Shown here: in pieces, positions 32,566 through 41,524 of the stretch | Numbering within the stretch: position 1 is the stretch's first letter | Layout: each line of letters begins with the position of its first letter | Assembly: GCF_036241575.1 (NCBI RefSeq) | Contig: NZ_CP108455.1 | Coordinates: 372,001-436,000 of the forward strand | Reading direction: 5' to 3' | Source of the DNA: Streptomyces sp. NBC_01267 | Lineage (GTDB): Bacteria; Actinomycetota; Actinomycetes; Streptomycetales; Streptomycetaceae | Length of the DNA: 64,000 nucleotides | The notes under the pieces: generated by a model | What the model was told of the DNA's origin: nothing | Database searches by the model: none | What the model saw: the letters and a program-made list of their open reading frames with translations, nothing else | Program-made: the position numbers and the translations under genes

Positions 32566-35433
32566 TCAGCTCCGTACGGTGAAGCCGTCGACGATCATGT
32601 ACTGGCCGCTCTTCATCACGCCCGTGAGGGTGTGCACGCCCGGGGAGAGCCCGCTGACCGAGTAGAGCGTCTTCTGGTACTCGCGCGTATCGCTGGTGGC
32701 GTCGACGGTCTTCCGGAAGACCCCGTCGACGGAGATGTCGATGGTCCCCTCGTCCGCGTTGAGCTCGGTGAGGAGGTCCGCTCCGGTCCCGTTGAAGGTG
32801 AAGGAGAAGGAATCGCCCACGGCGGTGGTCGCGTCGATGTCGTCCTGGAAGGAGTTCAGACCGCCCGCCCGTGCGCCCCTCCATCCCCAGCCGGCCCCCG
32901 TGTAGGTGACACCGGCTGTGTTGTTGTACTGCTGGGCGCCGGTGGGCTTGACGAAGGTGACGGTGGTCGCGGACTGGGCGCGCCAGATCAGCGCGGTGAC
33001 GGTGCTGCCGGGGGCGAGCCGGTTGTAGACCGTCCAGAAGCTGTCGCGGTCCGTCACCGCGGTCCCGTTCACCTCCCGGATCACGTCGAGGGGCCGCAGT
33101 CCCTGCCCGTAGGCGTACGAGGTGGAGGGCACGGCCTGCAGGTAGAGACCGTCGAAGTCGCCGAGCCCGACGGCGGACTGGGTGGCCTTGTCGTAGACCT
33201 GCCGGACAGTGGCTCCCATGAGCGGTTCGGGCTGCGTCTGGATCACGGTGTCGGGTACGGGAGCGGCCGGCCAGGTGACCGCGGGAGGTGTCGCCTCTCC
33301 GGCGGTTCCGGTGCCGAACCGGTCCATGGGGAAGTTGACGAAGCCGAGGGCCACCGCGGGAGAGCCGGACGCGAGGGTGTAGTCCGTCATCCCGGGAGAG
33401 TCCCAGGGAGATCCGTGGGTGAACTGCGGGTCCGCGGTGACGGAATGGGCGTCCAGCTTGGCGGCGCTCCACACGTCGGGCAGTGCGACCGGCCGGTCGT
33501 TGTCCCAGAACAGGTTCTTGTCCACGGTGTACTTCGCGGCGGCCGGATCGCTCCCGGTGAGCGAGTAGGGCGAGCCGGTCAGGATGACGTTCCTGGTGAG
33601 GGAGTCGTCGTTGTCGCGGTGCGAGATCTGCTCGTAGACCGATCCGTTGACCAGGATGTTGTTGCTGACCGTCCGGCGGAAACCGTCACGCAGTTTGATG
33701 CCGGCGTTGAGCAGGAGGTTGTTCTTCACGATGTAGTTGCTGGAGCCGTCGTCCAGGTCGATGGCCCATTCGCTGTTGTGCCAGATGCGGTTGTTGCTGA
33801 TGGTGATCGGCTGGACGACATCGAGCAGTGCATAGCTCTTCTGCAGGGCGTCCGACTCCGCGCTGGGGTTGATGCTCGGACCGGCGATGGGCCAGTACCT
33901 GTCCCGGCCCCAGGCGTTGATCGGCCCGTGGTCCGAGGTCTCCTTCACGCAGTCGAAGATGTCGTTGTACTGGATCCGGTGGCCGCCCCAGGTGCCGTCG
34001 TTGATGTTGACGCCCGACCGGGGACTGCCGTGAATGGTGTTGTGGGCGACCGTGACCCGGCTGCTCATCGAGATGTTGACGCCGGCGCTCTGCTTCTCGA
34101 AGCGGCCCATGTCGGCCATGCTGTTGTAGCTGACAGTGATGTCGCGGGGGTAGTCCTCGGTTCTCGGACCGGGGGTCAGGTCGGTGGGCGGATCGACCAT
34201 GTGCGCCCAGGTCGAGGGATTGCGCACCGCCTCGGTGGAGCCGACGACCTGGACGTCGCTGGCACCGGAGCCGGTGAAGCGGTTCCTGGTGATGACGTCG
34301 CCCTTGTTGTACCCGTCGACAAAGACGCCGTTGCCGCCGACCTGGGCGAAGGCGGAGCGGGAGACGGTGATGTTCCTGGCGTTCTTGAGATGGACGGCGC
34401 CGGCCCGCGCTATGGCCCAGTCGCCGAGTTGCAGCGGCTCGTAGGGGGTGTCGAACAGTGTCCGGTGTGTCTCGGTGTAGGTGAAGCCGTCGAACGTGAG
34501 GTCGTGCACCGGCTTCGCGGCGGACGAGCCTTCGACACGGACGAGTTCGTCCAGTTCCGCCGTTTCCACGGTGGCCGAGGAGAGATCGGTCCCGGCCGGG
34601 GGTATCACGTACAGCTTCCCGGCAGCCTTGTCGTAGAACCACTCGCCGGGCGCGTCGAGTTCCTCGAAGATGCCTTCCGCCACGACGTGGTTGGTGTCCA
34701 CGTCGCCACCGCGGTTGTTGTCGCCGACCCACTTGGTCTGCAGGGCGGAGTTGCTGCGCCCGGTGATCGTGTAGTCGTTGCCGCCCCAGTCGGACGAGTG
34801 CAGTCCGCGGATGTCGCCGGTGGTGGGGTTCTTCCAGGCCGCGGAGCGTGCGTTCAGGGTGGCCATGGTGGTGGAGCCGCCCAGCACCGCGGTGTTGGGG
34901 TCGAAGTTCGGGAACCGGGCGAGCACCTGCTGGGTTCCGCCCACGAACAGCCCGTCGATCTTCAGGCCGGCGCCGACCTTCGCGACCTGGACCGCGGAGT
35001 TGTGCGGGTCGGCCGACCATGCGGCCGTCACCCGCCGCCCTCCGCTCAGTACGGCCTTCTCGCCCGGGTAGGAGGAGTACGTCACGGGGGCGGACGCCGT
35101 GCCGGAGTCCGCTTCGTCGAACGTCAGCGTGCCGGCGAGGTGGTAGGTGCCGCCGCGGACCCATACGTGGACCGCTCGGCCCTTCCTGGTTGCCTTCCGT
35201 GCGGCGGTCCGGGCAGCCGCCAGGGTCCGGAACGGCTTGTGCAGGGACCCGGAGTTGTGGTCGTTGCCGCTGGTAGACACGTAGAGGCTGGTCCCTGACG
35301 GCCCGTGGGCCGCCCACGCGTCGGTCGCGGTGAGCGCGGGGGCGCCCAGCGCCACGGCCGCGAGTACCGCCACTGCGGCAAGCCGCTTCGGGGCGGCTCT
35401 GCCTCCTGGTCTGCGAGTTGAGCTGCGGTGCAC
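32566..35433 (-). CDS. Secreted right-handed beta-helix protein (GH141-like) with PDZ-like and C-terminal beta domain
   Basis: GTG 35433 is preceded by GGGAG at eight bases. The 955-residue protein has a signal peptide with a basic start and a hydrophobic core ending near AWAA. LYVSTSGNDHNSGSLHKPF and VWVRGGTYHL then introduce a long right-handed parallel beta-helix (about 40-690) with many short N-rich coils. This opening resembles GH141/polysaccharide-active beta-helix enzymes. A PDZ-like domain follows near 730-810 (YGQGLRPLDVIREVNGTAV). The C-terminal 120 residues form a galactose-binding-like sandwich. It likely acts on plant or microbial polysaccharides outside the cell; linkage specificity is unknown. 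A degenerate copy of the shared motif lies 93 bases upstream of the start. Confidence 0.75.
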   Translation of the reverse strand: MHRSSTRRPGGRAAPKRLAAVAVLAAVALGAPALTATDAWAAHGPSGTSLYVSTSGNDHNSGSLHKPFRTLAAARTAARKATRKGRAVHVWVRGGTYHLAGTLTFDEADSGTASAPVTYSSYPGEKAVLSGGRRVTAAWSADPHNSAVQVAKVGAGLKIDGLFVGGTQQVLARFPNFDPNTAVLGGSTTMATLNARSAAWKNPTTGDIRGLHSSDWGGNDYTITGRSNSALQTKWVGDNNRGGDVDTNHVVAEGIFEELDAPGEWFYDKAAGKLYVIPPAGTDLSSATVETAELDELVRVEGSSAAKPVHDLTFDGFTYTETHRTLFDTPYEPLQLGDWAIARAGAVHLKNARNITVSRSAFAQVGGNGVFVDGYNKGDVITRNRFTGSGASDVQVVGSTEAVRNPSTWAHMVDPPTDLTPGPRTEDYPRDITVSYNSMADMGRFEKQSAGVNISMSSRVTVAHNTIHGSPRSGVNINDGTWGGHRIQYNDIFDCVKETSDHGPINAWGRDRYWPIAGPSINPSAESDALQKSYALLDVVQPITISNNRIWHNSEWAIDLDDGSSNYIVKNNLLLNAGIKLRDGFRRTVSNNILVNGSVYEQISHRDNDDSLTRNVILTGSPYSLTGSDPAAAKYTVDKNLFWDNDRPVALPDVWSAAKLDAHSVTADPQFTHGSPWDSPGMTDYTLASGSPAVALGFVNFPMDRFGTGTAGEATPPAVTWPAAPVPDTVIQTQPEPLMGATVRQVYDKATQSAVGLGDFDGLYLQAVPSTSYAYGQGLRPLDVIREVNGTAVTDRDSFWTVYNRLAPGSTVTALIWRAQSATTVTFVKPTGAQQYNNTAGVTYTGAGWGWRGARAGGLNSFQDDIDATTAVGDSFSFTFNGTGADLLTELNADEGTIDISVDGVFRKTVDATSDTREYQKTLYSVSGLSPGVHTLTGVMKSGQYMIVDGFTVRS

Positions 35434-35525
35434 GTCTGACACTCCCTGACAAGGTAGGCCGAACTCCGCGTCGCCGTACGGACGCGATGGTGCGGAACTC
35501 TGCTCTCCGTCGCCATTGAGTGTCA

Positions 35526-35540
35526 ATAGATCCGACGTTG
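35526..35540 (-). promoter_or_regulatory. Degenerate copy (copy 2) of the ATAGATCYGATNNAT motif
   Basis: The plus strand reads ATAGATCCGACGTTG: the first ten bases match the consensus exactly, the right half does not. It lies 93 bases upstream of the beta-helix gene start. On its own it would be weak evidence; its position beside a glycan-active gene makes it worth including. Confidence 0.35.
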
Positions 35541-35631
35541 CATGCGGGATATCGCCCCAAATCCAGGATGATCACGGCAATGCTCGGCCAGTGCTCCGAT
35601 GACTACCGGTCAGGGATACGTCACTGCCGCT

Positions 35632-37230
35632 CTACTCGTGCTTCGTACCGTTGTGCCGGGCCCATGGGTGCCGCAGGTGGATCCAGACGTCCCGGGCCCG
35701 CCGTCCGGCCTCGGTGCGGCTGGCCGCGACGAGCGAGCGCGCCTGGTCGACGCTCTCCACCATGGGGCCGGATCCCAGCAGCGGCTTGCCCGCCGTCTCG
35801 TGCAGGAAGTAGGTGGAGACGAGTCCGACGACGCCCGCGACCATCAAGTAGTAAGCAGGAACCATGTCGTTCCCGGTCGCCTCCACCAGCGCCGAGGCGA
35901 CCAGGGGCGTCGTACCGCCGAAGAGGGAGACCGATACGTTGAACGAGATCGACAGGGCCCCGTAGCGCAGCCGGGTCGGGAAGAGCGCGGGGAGCGTGGA
36001 CGCCGAGGTACCGGCGAAGCACACCAGCAGCAGCCCCAGGATGAGGCAGCCGAACGCGGGCAGCAGAATGCCGCCCTCGCGGATCAGGAGCATCGCCGGG
36101 AACGCCAGGACGATCAGTGCGATGCTGCCCGCCATGAAGACGGGCCGGCGCCCCCAGCGGTCGGAGGTACGGCCCACGGTGGTGATGGTGAGCACCACCA
36201 CGATCATGGTGCCGAGCACCAGCAGCTGGGCGGTGAGGGCGTCCTGACCGAGCGTCTCCGTCATGAAGGTCGGCAGGTACGAGGTCACCATGTAGTTGGT
36301 GACGTTGTAGAGCAGGACCAGCCCCATGCAGACGAGTACCGCCTGCCAGTGCTGGGTGAAGATCTCCTTCAGCCGCCCCTTGCCGGACTGCCGGGCCACC
36401 TCCACGGGGTCCTCGTCGCCCTCCGGGTGGGGTTCGCGCGCGTACTGGGCGGCGTTCTCCTCCGCCTGCTGCTTGAAGGCCGGGGTCTCCTCCAGCCGCA
36501 GCCGCATGTACAGGCCGATCAGCCCGAGTGGTCCGGCGATCAGGAAGGGCAGCCGCCAGCCCCAGTGCACCATCCCGTCGTGGCCGAGGGCGGCGGTGAG
36601 TACCGTGACGATGCCGGAGCCGAGCGAGTAGCCGACGAACGTGCCGAAGTCCAGCCAACTGCCCAGGAATCCGCGCCTCTTGTCCGGTGAGTACTCGGCG
36701 ATGTAGGTGGTGGCGCCTGCGTATTCACCGCCCGTGGAGAAGCCCTGGACGAGTCGGCAGACGAGCAGCAGGATCGGTGCGGTGAACCCGATCGAGTCGT
36801 AACTCGGCAGGAAGGCGACGGCGAACGTGCTGATCGCCATCATGATCATGGTGGCGGCGAGTACCCGTTTGCGGCCGATCCGGTCGCCGAGCGGACCGAA
36901 CACCAAACCGCCCAGGGGCCGGACGAGGAAGGCCGCGGCGAAGGTCGCGAAGGTGGAGACCACCTGGGTCCCCGGCGAGCTCGACGGGAAGAACACTTCA
37001 CCCAGGATGCCCGCCAGATAGGCGTACACCCCGAAGTCGAACCACTCCATCATGTTGCCGAGCGCGGACGCCGACACGGCCCGGCGCACCTCAGGCTTGT
37101 CGGTGACCGTCACGTCCCCGGCGCTCAGCGACCTCTTGCGCCGCCGCAGCAGGATGCGAAGCAGCCGGTCGTTCGCGGAACCGGCTCGACCGGCCGGGCG
37201 TGTGCCTCGTCGGGGGCGTCCCGTGCTCAT
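35632..37230 (-). CDS. MFS metabolite:H+ symporter (proline/betaine/dicarboxylate-type)
   Basis: A 532-residue membrane protein from ATG 37230 with about twelve hydrophobic segments. It has MHS-family motifs: MEWFDFGVYAYL at about residue 60, GPLGDRIGRKRVL between TM2 and TM3, and RLVQGFSTGGEYAGA. A second signature GRTSDRWGRRPV marks the second half. The MHS branch imports proline, betaine, citrate, alpha-ketoglutarate or other solutes with H+; the substrate is not deducible. The ribosome site for this start is weak, and a GTG further in is possible, which would shorten the basic N-terminal tail. It is monocistronic in appearance, downstream of the beta-lactamase-fold gene. Confidence 0.88.
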   Translation of the reverse strand: MSTGRPRRGTRPAGRAGSANDRLLRILLRRRKRSLSAGDVTVTDKPEVRRAVSASALGNMMEWFDFGVYAYLAGILGEVFFPSSSPGTQVVSTFATFAAAFLVRPLGGLVFGPLGDRIGRKRVLAATMIMMAISTFAVAFLPSYDSIGFTAPILLLVCRLVQGFSTGGEYAGATTYIAEYSPDKRRGFLGSWLDFGTFVGYSLGSGIVTVLTAALGHDGMVHWGWRLPFLIAGPLGLIGLYMRLRLEETPAFKQQAEENAAQYAREPHPEGDEDPVEVARQSGKGRLKEIFTQHWQAVLVCMGLVLLYNVTNYMVTSYLPTFMTETLGQDALTAQLLVLGTMIVVVLTITTVGRTSDRWGRRPVFMAGSIALIVLAFPAMLLIREGGILLPAFGCLILGLLLVCFAGTSASTLPALFPTRLRYGALSISFNVSVSLFGGTTPLVASALVEATGNDMVPAYYLMVAGVVGLVSTYFLHETAGKPLLGSGPMVESVDQARSLVAASRTEAGRRARDVWIHLRHPWARHNGTKHE

Positions 37231-37356
37231 GTGATCCCGTCCGTCGGGCGGCTTCGCCGCGTTCGTCCTCGCTCCGGTCCCCCTCCGACCAGTTTCAGCG
37301 GAGAACCGCGGGAATCCGCGCGGCGGCGCGCCTTCGGGTACGACTGAACTGCGGGA

Positions 37357-38250
37357 TCAGCGGTTCGCTGTCGCGGACGCTCCGTTCAGGTCCTGGTGGA
37401 TGACGCGGGATGCCGTCTCGATGGTGCCGACGCCGTACTTCATGGTCTTGTTGCCGCTCGACAGCACGGCCATGCCGTAGTCGTGGCCGCTCCCGGTGAA
37501 TGCGCCGACGCTGTGGACCCGCCATGCGTCGTCGGTCGTCCGCGACAGCCAGCCGTTCTTGACGTGGGCCGTGGCCGAGGCGGGAGATCCCGCGGGGACG
37601 CCCCAGCGCTGGTCGGCGGCGACATGGCTCATCAGCCCGAGGGCGTAGTTGCGTGCCGATGTGTCGAGCACCGCGTTCTCCGTGGTCAGCAGCCGCATCA
37701 GGGTGACCTGGTCGGCGGCGGTGATCTGGGTGAGGCCCCACGATCCGCCCGCGCCCGGGACCGTGTCCCGCATCTTGGCCAGGTCCAGGAAGTGCTGGAT
37801 GCCCTTCGGCCCGATCTGGCGCCACAGGGCGGAGGTCGAGTCGTTGTCCGACTCGGTGATCATCGCGGTGGTCAGTTTCACCTCGCGCGGTGTGAGATCG
37901 CGGTGCGCCTCCCCGGCCTGCCGCAGCAGCGCGCCGAGCACCGTGACCTTCACCACACTGGCCGAGTCGAAATGCGTGTCCGCCCTGAGCTCACAGCTGG
38001 TGCCGGTGCTCCGGTCATAGACGGCCAGCGCCGATGCGCCTTGGCGTCCCTTGAGCGCGTGGGCGATGTCACGCGACAGTTCGGGGGCCAGACCCGGCAC
38101 CTTCGAGGTGCATACGACCGGCGAGCCCCCCACGGAGGTACTCGCGGCAGGGGCCGGGGCCGCGGCGGTGAGCGCGGTGAGCACTGCCCCGGCGGCCAGG
38201 GAAGCGGCCAGTCCGCGCCGTGCGCAGCGCGATATACGTGATCGGTGCAT
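37357..38250 (-). CDS. Secreted SxxK serine hydrolase (beta-lactamase/PBP-fold, omega-loop Glu not evident)
   Basis: ATG 38250 has AGGA about nine bases upstream. The 297-residue product starts with a signal peptide (cleavage after APAPAA). It keeps S98-V-V-K101 and a SDN in ITESDNDSTSALW, but KNG in AHVKNGWLS stands where class A lactamases have KTG, and I cannot find the ExxxN omega-loop Glu. So it resembles serine beta-lactamases in fold but may lack efficient deacylation, acting instead as an esterase, penicillin binder or peptidase. It is well separated from the true class A enzyme at 12311. Confidence 0.75.
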   Translation of the reverse strand: MHRSRISRCARRGLAASLAAGAVLTALTAAAPAPAASTSVGGSPVVCTSKVPGLAPELSRDIAHALKGRQGASALAVYDRSTGTSCELRADTHFDSASVVKVTVLGALLRQAGEAHRDLTPREVKLTTAMITESDNDSTSALWRQIGPKGIQHFLDLAKMRDTVPGAGGSWGLTQITAADQVTLMRLLTTENAVLDTSARNYALGLMSHVAADQRWGVPAGSPASATAHVKNGWLSRTTDDAWRVHSVGAFTGSGHDYGMAVLSSGNKTMKYGVGTIETASRVIHQDLNGASATANR

Positions 38251-38586
38251 GAGCGTGTGTCCTGTCCCGCTGTGGGTCGGGGGCCGTACGGCCGGACCTC
38301 GCACGGCCGGCTGGAGCGCCGGTCTGCCGCTGTCCTGCCGGAGTCACGCCCGGCAAGGGGGCCGAACGGGCCGTCCGGCGTCGCGGGGCCCGTGGAGGAG
38401 GTCGCCGATCCGGGAGGCCGATCCGCCGTGCAGCTCGGCTCGGGTCCCGTTCATGGGTCAGGACAACCGTACGGGCAGCCCGGACGGACACAGCGAGAAA
38501 TTCGGGCTATTTGTCCGAAATGAGAAGTATGTCGCTACGTGATGTTCATCAACCCGCGCGGCCGTCGGGTCGGCGCGTGCACCCGG
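38251..38586. other. Intergenic region upstream of the SxxK hydrolase gene
   Basis: No gene is visible. The middle is GC-rich; the part near 38495-38545 is noticeably AT-richer (TTCGGGCTATTTGTCCGAAA forms a short imperfect palindrome) and could hold the promoter of the minus-strand hydrolase gene. Confidence 0.35.
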
Positions 38587-38626
38587 GCCTCCGGCGCTGT
38601 CCGCGCAGGGGAACAGCGCCGGAGGC
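38587..38626 (-). terminator. Hairpin terminator of the LLM oxidoreductase gene
   Basis: A perfect 14-bp stem (GCCTCCGGCGCTGT, complement at 38613-38626) with a 12-base loop lies nine bases beyond the stop of the minus-strand oxidoreductase gene. Confidence 0.8.
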
Positions 38627-38635
38627 GTGGCGGGC

Positions 38636-39547
38636 TCAGCGGATGGTTCCCGTTGCCGGGTCCAGGACCTTCTCCGTGAGGAGTTCCAGGAGGCGGCGGT
38701 CGTCGGCCGCCGTACCGCGCAGGCCGGGCGAGTCCGGGTTGGTGTCGAGAAGCAGGTGGGTGGCGCCCAGCTCGGCGAGGGCGGTGAGGTCCTCGCGGAT
38801 CTGGTCGACCGTGCCGTGCCCGACCGGGTGCTCCCCGTCGAGCCGCGCCTCGGTGATCCGCACCTGGAGCCGGGGTACGAGCGCGGGCGTCGGCCGCTCC
38901 GCGCGTTCCGCCTGCTCCGCGAGCACCGGGAGCGCCGCGCGCATCGCGGACAGGGTCGCCAGATAGGGGTGCCAGCCCTCGCCGAGCCGGGCGGCACGCC
39001 CGAGCGCCGTCGCCGAGTTGCCGCCCACCCAGACCGGCAGCCGCGGCGCGGTCGCGGGGGCCGGAGCGGTGCGCACCCCCTCGTACGAGACGTACTCGCC
39101 CCGGAAGGTGGTGGGGTCTTCGGACCAGGCGGCGCGGATCGCGGTCAGGTACTCGTCCGTGATGCGGCCCCGCTCGGCGAACGGCACGCCCAGAGCGGCG
39201 TATTCGGCCCGCGACCAGCCGACGCCCGCGCCGAGGATGAACCCGTCGGCGTTCAGGCAGTCGATGTTGGCGGCCAGCCGGGCGGTGTGCAGCGGGTGCC
39301 GGTAGGGGATCACGGTCACCGTGGTCCCGAGTGTGAGTCCGGGCACCCGTCCCGCGATGTGGGACGCGAGCACGAACTGGTCGTAGAACGGGGCCGGGTA
39401 CGCCTCTTGCACATCGGCGGTCACCGCGACGTGGTCGGAGATCATCGCGAACGAATACCCCAATTCCCTTGCGTCCACTGCCTGTTGCAGGAGTGTGGCA
39501 GGAACGGTACCGGGGCCGAAGTTGAGAATGTTCACGCCGAATTTCAT
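38636..39547 (-). CDS. Luciferase-like, probably F420-dependent oxidoreductase
   Basis: A 303-residue cytoplasmic TIM-barrel from ATG 39547. The start MKFGVNILNFGPGT, the segment SFAMISDHVAVT, then LTLGTTVTVIPYRHPLHTAR and FILGAGVGWSRAEYAALG, and LPVWVGGNS are characteristic of the LLM-class F420 branch common in actinobacteria. The cofactor assignment rests on this resemblance. Members reduce or oxidise small organics, often with loosely defined substrates. It is flanked by its own terminator and lies 113 bases from the GH35 stop on the same strand, so it could also receive read-through from the sugar operon. Confidence 0.85.
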   Translation of the reverse strand: MKFGVNILNFGPGTVPATLLQQAVDARELGYSFAMISDHVAVTADVQEAYPAPFYDQFVLASHIAGRVPGLTLGTTVTVIPYRHPLHTARLAANIDCLNADGFILGAGVGWSRAEYAALGVPFAERGRITDEYLTAIRAAWSEDPTTFRGEYVSYEGVRTAPAPATAPRLPVWVGGNSATALGRAARLGEGWHPYLATLSAMRAALPVLAEQAERAERPTPALVPRLQVRITEARLDGEHPVGHGTVDQIREDLTALAELGATHLLLDTNPDSPGLRGTAADDRRLLELLTEKVLDPATGTIR

Positions 39548-39660
39548 CCGCAGAGCCTAACAACCCGGCCTCCGCCCTCGCGGTCTCGCCTGATCCGACA
39601 GTCCCGCATGGCCCCGGCCCGTGGAGGGAACGGACCGGTGCCGGTGGGACGGCCGGCGGT

Positions 39661-41430
39661 TCAGCCCTGGGGGCCCAGATCTGCCGTGTCGAGGATCTCG
39701 ATCCGCTCGCCCGGCCGGTGCAGTTCGAGGATCACGAGCTCGTTGCGGCCGGCCCGCCACACCGGCGCGGGGGCGTAGAGCGTGCGCTGGGGGCCGCGGT
39801 CCCAATAGCGGCCCAGGGCGAAACCGTTGAGCCAGACCTGGCCCTTGGTCCAGCCCGGCAGGGCGAGGAAACCATCGGCCGGAGCCGGGATCTCCACCTC
39901 TGCCCGGTGGAAGGCCGGGCCTTCGACGGCTTCGGGTGCCCCGAACCGCAGGGCGCTCGGATCGGTCAGCGGGAGAGGGCGGATCTCCCAGCCGGACTGG
40001 TACTGGGTGTCGATCCGGACCCCGCCGCTGATGCCCTTGCGATCCTCCAGCCAGGGGCCGTAGTTGACCCGCCCCATGTTCTCCACCAGCAGGTCGAGCT
40101 GGGCTCCGGTCCCGGGAACGCTGATCGCCAGCGCGTCCAGTGGCCCGTCACGCTCCAGGAGACCGATCGGCTCTCCGTCCAGGAACACCTGGGCCCGGTC
40201 GGCCAGGCCGTGCACGCGCAGGGTCGATTCGGGGAACGGCCCGCGCAGTCGGGTGCGGTAGTGGATCAGGCCGAGTGACTGGCCCAGCGCCTCCATCGGC
40301 TCGGGCGAGAGCCGGTGGTGCGGGGTGGACAGCTCGTCCAGGCAGTTCAGCAGCGCCACCGTCCCGCTCGGGCCGACCGTTTGCGGGGCGAGCCGGGCCG
40401 GCTGCGCGGGCGCCTCGTGCCCGATCGGGCCGCGGTACCGCTCGATGACCTCGCGGAAGACGTGGAACTTCTCGGTCAGCTCCCCCGCCTCCCCGACCGG
40501 AGCGTCGTAGTCGTAGCTCGTGCAGGTGGACCGGTAGTCGGATTCGTCGCGGTTGGCGCCGTTCCACCAGCCGAAGTTGGTGCCGCCGTGGCCCATGTAG
40601 AGGTTGACCGAGGCGCCCCGGGACAGCATCCGGTCAAGTTCCGCGCCGGCCTCGCGCGGGTCGCGGACGTGGTGGTGCTCGCCCCAGTGGTCGAACCACC
40701 CGTGCCAGTACTCGGAGCACATCAGCGGGCCGGCCGGCTGGTGGCGGCGCAGGGTGTCGAGCGCCTCCTCCGGCTGCGAGCCGAACGTCGCGGTGGCCAA
40801 GGTACCGGGCAGGATGCCACCGCGCAGCACTCCATCGGTGGGACCGTCGGCCGTGAACAGCAGGCAGTCCACACCGCGTTGGCGCAAGCCCTGCCGCAGG
40901 TGGTCGAGGTAGGCGGTGTCGGTGCCGTAACTGCCGTACTCGTTCTCGATCTGGACGGCGACCACTCGCCCACCCCGGCCGGCGAGGAGCGGGCGCAGAA
41001 CGGGGACCAGCTGGTCGAACCAGGCGTCCACGGCGGCCAGATAGCGCGGGTCGCTGCGGCGCAGGCGCAGCGTGGGATCGGCGAGGAGCCAGGCCGGCAG
41101 GCCGCCGAACTCCCACTCGGCGCAGATGTAGGGGCCGGGCCGCACGATCACGTCCAGGTCGAGGTGTGCGGCGGTGCGGATGAAGCGGGTGATGTCGGCC
41201 TGACCGGAGAAGTCGGTCCGGTCGGGGGTCGGCTGGTGCAGGTTCCAGGCGATGTAGGTCTCGATGGTGTTGACGCCCATGGCGCGCAGTCGGCGCAGCC
41301 GGTCCTCCCACAGCTCGGGGTGGACCCGGAAGTAGTGGATGGCGGCGGAGATGATCTGGTGGGGGCGGCCACCGCGCAGGAACCCGTGGTCGGTCGTGGT
41401 CAGTTCGGCGTCAGGGCGAAGACGGGCCAC
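39661..41430 (-). CDS. GH35 beta-galactosidase, intracellular
   Basis: GTG 41430 is preceded by GGGAG. The 589-residue enzyme has the GH35 barrel landmarks: IHYFRVHPELWEDRL, VRPGPYICAEWEFGG, IENEYGSYG with acid/base Glu164, CSEYWHGWFDHWG with nucleophile Glu241, and MGHGGTNFGWWNGAN. Two C-terminal beta-sandwich regions complete the usual architecture. No signal peptide is visible, so it acts in the cytoplasm on imported beta-galactosides. It is the last gene after an oligosaccharide/peptide-type ABC importer and is separated from the binding-protein gene by 94 bases containing a strong hairpin. Its level may therefore be set below that of the transporter. Confidence 0.92.
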   Translation of the reverse strand: MARLRPDAELTTTDHGFLRGGRPHQIISAAIHYFRVHPELWEDRLRRLRAMGVNTIETYIAWNLHQPTPDRTDFSGQADITRFIRTAAHLDLDVIVRPGPYICAEWEFGGLPAWLLADPTLRLRRSDPRYLAAVDAWFDQLVPVLRPLLAGRGGRVVAVQIENEYGSYGTDTAYLDHLRQGLRQRGVDCLLFTADGPTDGVLRGGILPGTLATATFGSQPEEALDTLRRHQPAGPLMCSEYWHGWFDHWGEHHHVRDPREAGAELDRMLSRGASVNLYMGHGGTNFGWWNGANRDESDYRSTCTSYDYDAPVGEAGELTEKFHVFREVIERYRGPIGHEAPAQPARLAPQTVGPSGTVALLNCLDELSTPHHRLSPEPMEALGQSLGLIHYRTRLRGPFPESTLRVHGLADRAQVFLDGEPIGLLERDGPLDALAISVPGTGAQLDLLVENMGRVNYGPWLEDRKGISGGVRIDTQYQSGWEIRPLPLTDPSALRFGAPEAVEGPAFHRAEVEIPAPADGFLALPGWTKGQVWLNGFALGRYWDRGPQRTLYAPAPVWRAGRNELVILELHRPGERIEILDTADLGPQG

Positions 41431-41479
41431 AACTACTCCCTGTGGTCGAGTGGTTTCAGGTGCTGACAGTCGTCGTGGC

Positions 41480-41518
41480 GGTGGGGCGGGCGACGGCCTC
41501 TGCGCCGCCCGCCCCACC
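41480..41518 (-). terminator. Intra-operon hairpin between the binding-protein gene and GH35
   Basis: A perfect 13-bp stem (GGTGGGGCGGGCG at 41480-41492, complement at 41506-41518) with a 13-base loop begins seven bases after the lipoprotein stop. It could be a partial terminator or an mRNA-stabilising hairpin that reduces downstream expression. Confidence 0.65.
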
Positions 41519-41524
41519 GGGCCT

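Noticed and set aside
32632..35298. Long plus-strand frame opposite the beta-helix gene
   Set aside because: Antisense shadow with low-complexity Val/Gly/Asp-rich sequence; the minus-strand protein has a signal peptide and domain structure.
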